Shown here: in pieces, positions 60,125-64,000 of the stretch
How positions within the stretch are numbered: position 1 is the stretch's first letter
Layout of the letters: every line of letters begins with the position of its first letter
From: Epiperipatus broadwayi
Lineage: Eukaryota > Onychophora > Udeonychophora > Euonychophora > Peripatidae
DNA: 64,000 nt
Assembly: GCA_028023455.1 (NCBI GenBank)
Contig: JAQFVV010012398.1
Location: forward strand, 8,268,682 to 8,332,681
Reading direction: 5' to 3'
Program-made: the position numbers and the translations under genes
Notes under the pieces: generated by a model
The model's database searches: none
Told to the model about the DNA's origin: nothing
What the model saw: the letters and a program-made list of their open reading frames with translations, nothing else

Positions 60125-62590
60125 GCATACTTTAATTTCATAATAGTAATATAACACAACATGATGATGAATAGTTATATGATTCTTTTAAAAACTTTAA
60201 TATTATTGGATATTCAAAATATTTATATGACTAGTTTGTATGTGTTTAATATGAAAGTAAAGCAGACTTTTCTTGTAGGTTAGTGAGATCATTTAAATTA
60301 CAATTGAATTTTGTTTATTATTTGAATATGTGATTTAGTCATTTGTCGGTGTAAGATTTGATAAATCTATTAGGAAATGTTGATAAGATAGTGACTTGGG
60401 AGTAATATGGAGAACATGAAACCAAACAGATGATATCAATGTAGGATGTATTTAGGGGAATATGAGTAGTATTTTTATAATCTTAAGTGTACAATACAGT
60501 TAACAATGCCCTGTAGTTGTATATTTATTTATGGACAGTGTCTATTTTCCTTAAGTATTGATGTTTCAATAAAGCTGAAGGAATAGCTTTGACATCATTG
60601 TAGTAGTGGAGGACATTAGACAGAATAGGTCATGCCTCTAATTTTTATATATATGCTGTGCCATGGTATTTTATTCAATATGTACTATGAGTTAGACTCT
60701 AGTTTTTCTTCCCTAGGCCTACACATCTATTCGCTGTCTCAATTTCCAATGTAACTAAATTGCATGGTATTGAATATTTTGTAAAGAAATAATAAATGAT
60801 TTAGAGTTTAAGATATGCTATTGTCTGAATAAGATAAGTTCATTTATTTGTAAGAAGGAGTAGAGTTTGTGCAAGTTGGTATTGAAAATCCAACAGACCC
60901 AATATAAAAAATAATAAAGCATCATAAAATATGTTTTAAAATTATTTTGGAAATGAAATAAATTTTAGGAATAAAATAAATAAAGCAAAGTTGTTTTTGA
61001 AATGTTAAATAATTTTTAAATATTTATTTCATCTTTTATGAGTATTGCATATTTTCAAGATATAATGTTATAAAGTAAAACAATATCAACAATAAGCATA
61101 GATACAATTTTAGTATTTATTTTAAAATAATAAGGAATACATCAGTGATTACAGCTATTTAGTATTAGAGTAGTGTTAAATAGAATATGTTGTATTTAAT
61201 AATCATAATGTAGTAAACAATGATGTCCACATAGTCTAGTAATAAATTAACAGTAGATATTTTATATAGTATTTTTCAACATTGCAAAACAAAAATTGTT
61301 TTAGTAAAAGATCCATACTCGACATTATTATATTTTGTGTTTTTCGTACTATGTCTCAATGGATGTTTTAAAAGGAAGCATAGTTAAATAATATTTAAAG
61401 ATACGATATATTGAAATAAGTATAAAGAAATGTAATTTTATCATAAAAATTGATCACAAAGAGATAAATAAAATTGTATTGTTTTATTATTATTAATTTT
61501 AAGTCAGAGTGAAGACTTAAAGAGATTTTCTATTGTTTTTTTTAAAGAACTGATTAATAAGAAGTGTATAACGATGTAAATTGAGGATACCCAGTGTAAA
61601 TATTGTAAATAAATTGTTATTTTATTTTATTTGTTATAAATAAAACTTTGTTAAATTTGTTTTCAAAATTTGTGTGTTCAGACTGTTTTCTTTTCCATTA
61701 AAATGCATGATACACCTAGAATAATAGAATCAAACATAATATTTTTGCACAGAAATAAATAAAGTATTATTTTAAGAATTTGAATATTTTCTTGGAATTT
61801 ATTTATTTAAGAAATCAGATTTTTACATTATCTTATGGTCATAAATTAATTATTATAAGAGTACATCGAATTATATGCTATCCATTGCCACACATATATT
61901 TGTCAGATTATGAAATGCTACCACAGTTTTCTTACCTTATTATATGAAGATAAAAGAATATATTATCGTATTTTATTATTTTTATTATGGTAATAAAATT
62001 ATAGTGAAGAAAAGATACATAAAAGTTAGTCCATCCAATGAAGAATATTATTATTGTTTATTTATTATTATTATTAGTTAAGCATAGTAGAATATGACAT
62101 ATAAATCCCTTATCATGTTTTACTACAGTGATTTAATTAACTTAGAATAGTTTTATGAACATGAGATTTAATTAAGCGAAATTATTATAAATAAAAGATT
62201 AAGATTTAATTATTAATTTAATCTTAATGAGTAGGATTTATTAAAGTTGTAAGAATACTATAAGTTTATTATTTGAGAGAGTAATAGGGGGGATAGTGTT
62301 CTTATGCCATTGAGGTAGTATCCTATGGGATATTGGCTCAATGTAATCTTTCTTGTCATCTGTATTTCACTTCCAAGTCTCATGATATATAATAAATATT
62401 TATTTATTTATTTTATAAACTGAATCTTTTCATTATTTTGCTAGTAGAATGTTTTAATATAATGCAGGATATTTTATTTATCAAATAATTGTATTTAACC
62501 AAATGTAATTGTTAACTGAGCTAACCCATTTTGTTTAATATGATATTGCCCAGAAGTGAATATACACACGGATAAGGTTAGAATATATAT
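60125..62590. other. AT-rich stretch without recognised genes
   Basis: No reading frame, tRNA-like box or repeat boundary was recognised on either strand. Confidence 0.45.
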
Positions 62591-63071
62591 ATACACAAAT
62601 ATACATATAAATATAAAAATAAAAACCAATATTTCAAACACTCCAACTATTAACTTAAATATGTCTACAATCTACAACCTCTTTATCCCACACTTATATT
62701 CAATTAACTTATTTTATATAAAATTTTATTTTATATTTTAACATTTATTTTAATCATTTAAAATTTAATTTTACCCTTTAATTTAATTTATTTTTTCTAT
62801 TTTAATTATTTATATATTACACATTAATCAATAACAATAATACTAACATAATATTCTTATAATTTTATTTACACTTAATTTTTAATATTAACTTTTAGCT
62901 AATCTTTCCTTTTAAAACTCAGTACTCTTTCTCCTATAACTAAAATAACTTCAAAAAATTTAAATTTTTTATTTCCTTATTCTCTTCACTCCTATGCCCT
63001 CTATGAATACATTCTGAAACTAAATTTTATTACTATTTTTTAAAATTTACATATACCTATTCATTAATAAA
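62591..63071. other. Pyrimidine-skewed AT-rich stretch next to the Penelope remnant
   Basis: The plus strand is rich in T and C and poor in G, a composition shared with 63072-63490. The stretch may be the 3' part of the same minus-strand element. No coding motif was seen. Confidence 0.3.
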
Positions 63072-63490
63072 AATTCTTAGAAATCAATGTTTTCAAATCA
63101 TGATCCTTATTAAGAGATGGCCTAATGCTTCTAATCAATATAGCCTTCTTTATCTTTCTATCCCTCCCATCTCTAGTATGATTTGTCACTCTAATACTTC
63201 CCTTCTTAAACTTATGTCCTGTCTCTAATGAATGTAAATAAACAGATCATCTCCTATCATATCTATGCTGAGTCAACCTTGTATAAATTTACTTCTTTGT
63301 TTTACCCACATAACTATTTCTAACATTTTTTCTTTACAAGGTTTATACTCTATTCTAACTACTCCATTTATACAATTTTCTATATTACCTATATATTTAT
63401 TATCCAAAACATTAAGCATACTTCTCCTCTTATTTACTACTTTAAATTTTATTACATTATTAAACTTTCTATTAATTCTCCAATGTAACA
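63072..63490 (-). pseudogene. Penelope-like element remnant with GIY-YIG endonuclease
   Basis: The minus-strand frames give a linker (RKFNNVIKFKVVNKRRSML, about 63420-63480), a GVVRIEYKPCKEK segment, then after a shift NSYVGKTKK (YVGKT at plus 63299-63313). TRLTQHRYDRR, HSLETGHKFKKG (plus 63199-63233) and KKAILIRSIRPSLNKDHDL (plus 63094-63141) follow, then a stop near 63072. A Tyr-x-Gly-Lys-Thr start, an Arg-containing helix, an ETGH motif and a Leu-Asn-x-Asp end define the GIY-YIG nuclease. In animals this domain follows the reverse transcriptase in Penelope-like elements. At least one stop and one shift make this copy inactive. The RT itself is missing on the upstream side, where another element begins. 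Confidence 0.75.
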
Positions 63491-63879
63491 AATGGGGTAC
63501 GAATACAAGCGTATGTAATATTTTACTAATTGCGAGTGTTAATGTTGAGCGACTATATACGAAAAGATATATATGTAAATAGTCATTCGAACCCTGTTAC
63601 AAATAGTGTGAATGTTAGGTGGGTATGCTTATATCAATATATTTGTATATGTGAGTATAAAATTTGTGTGTGTATTAACGGTGATGGTTCGAAGCAATTA
63701 TATACGGAGCTGTATAAGTTGAATTGATTATTCGTATATATTTTATCCGTTAACATTTTTCTTTAAGTCTGGTTAATAGTATTGTCAGTAACATGTGTTT
63801 TCTTTTGCTAATTAATCTTTTGAACATATGAAGATAGAAATAGAAATAAATCAGTTGCTGTAGGCGGTTTAGTAATAAC
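63484..63879 (+). mobile_element. Possible 5' LTR of another element, cut by the window end
   Basis: Composition changes abruptly at 63484, where the Penelope remnant stops and the sequence TGTAACAAATGGGG begins. At 63845-63850 there is AATAAA. At 63880-63897 there is TGGCGTCAAGAAGTCCGA, which has the form of a primer-binding site, followed by purine-rich leader sequence to the window end. The LTR would be about 396 bp. A second TGTTACAAATAG at 63594 is an alternative start. No coding sequence is reached before 64000. Confidence 0.4.
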
Positions 63880-64000
63880 TGGCGTCAAGAAGTCCGAAAA
63901 CGGGTCAGGTGGGTATTTTTGGAAACAATAGAAGAACGGGACAGTGGCATAGGGATATTGGAAGAAAATTTTACAAAGTTAAAGAGTGAAAACAAAAGAA

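Noticed and set aside
63265-63582. 105-codon Leu/Ile/Thr-rich plus-strand frame
   Set aside because: It is antisense to the Penelope remnant and crosses the junction with the next element.

Overview
The window is about three-quarters A+T, has very few genes, and contains GT-AG introns, poly(A)-type signals, microsatellites and many decayed transposons. That identifies it as nuclear DNA from an animal with a large AT-rich genome. No species marker was found. The glycine/tyrosine-rich secreted protein and the heptad-rich gag-like sequences would fit an arachnid or another invertebrate such as a mollusc, but that assignment is weak inference.

One host gene can be supported: a four-exon plus-strand gene (about 19.0-26.5 kb) for a small secreted Gly/Tyr-rich protein. 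It has a TATA box, a non-coding first exon, a signal peptide split by an intron, and one large repetitive last exon. Its third intron (3.56 kb) has been invaded by an LTR-type sequence (23.55 kb). Two further well-formed core promoters (28.9 and 51.3 kb) have no recognisable gene attached.

Nearly everything else recognisable is mobile DNA. From left to right: a decayed gag-like reading frame with 11-residue repeats (4.75-5.7 kb); diverged duplicated AT-rich blocks (3-12 kb); a 1-kb palindromic foldback element (15.05-16.05 kb); two copies of a tRNA-derived SINE in opposite orientations, each with its own target-site duplication (16.9 and 27.1 kb); an LTR-like block (29.5-31.6 kb); a 463-bp hAT MITE with an 8-bp duplication (33.6 kb); a decayed minus-strand RTE-type LINE (35.2-38.2 kb) that has itself received a hairpin element and a 221-bp TTA microsatellite; a complete 3.36-kb hAT transposon with an 8-bp duplication and a broken transposase (39.5-42.9 kb); a 0.6-kb near-perfect giant hairpin (44.1-44.7 kb); a broken minus-strand reading frame (46.0-46.9 kb); a full-structure Ty3/gypsy-type LTR element with 2.5-kb LTRs and a gag-like to integrase-tail fusion (53.0-60.1 kb); and a Penelope-like GIY-YIG endonuclease remnant (63.1-63.5 kb), apparently cut by the start of another LTR element that runs off the window.

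No rRNA, CRISPR array, bacterial operon or functional tRNA gene was seen. The most informative objects are the palindromic/foldback elements, the nested insertions, the internally deleted LTR element and the secreted glycine-rich gene.
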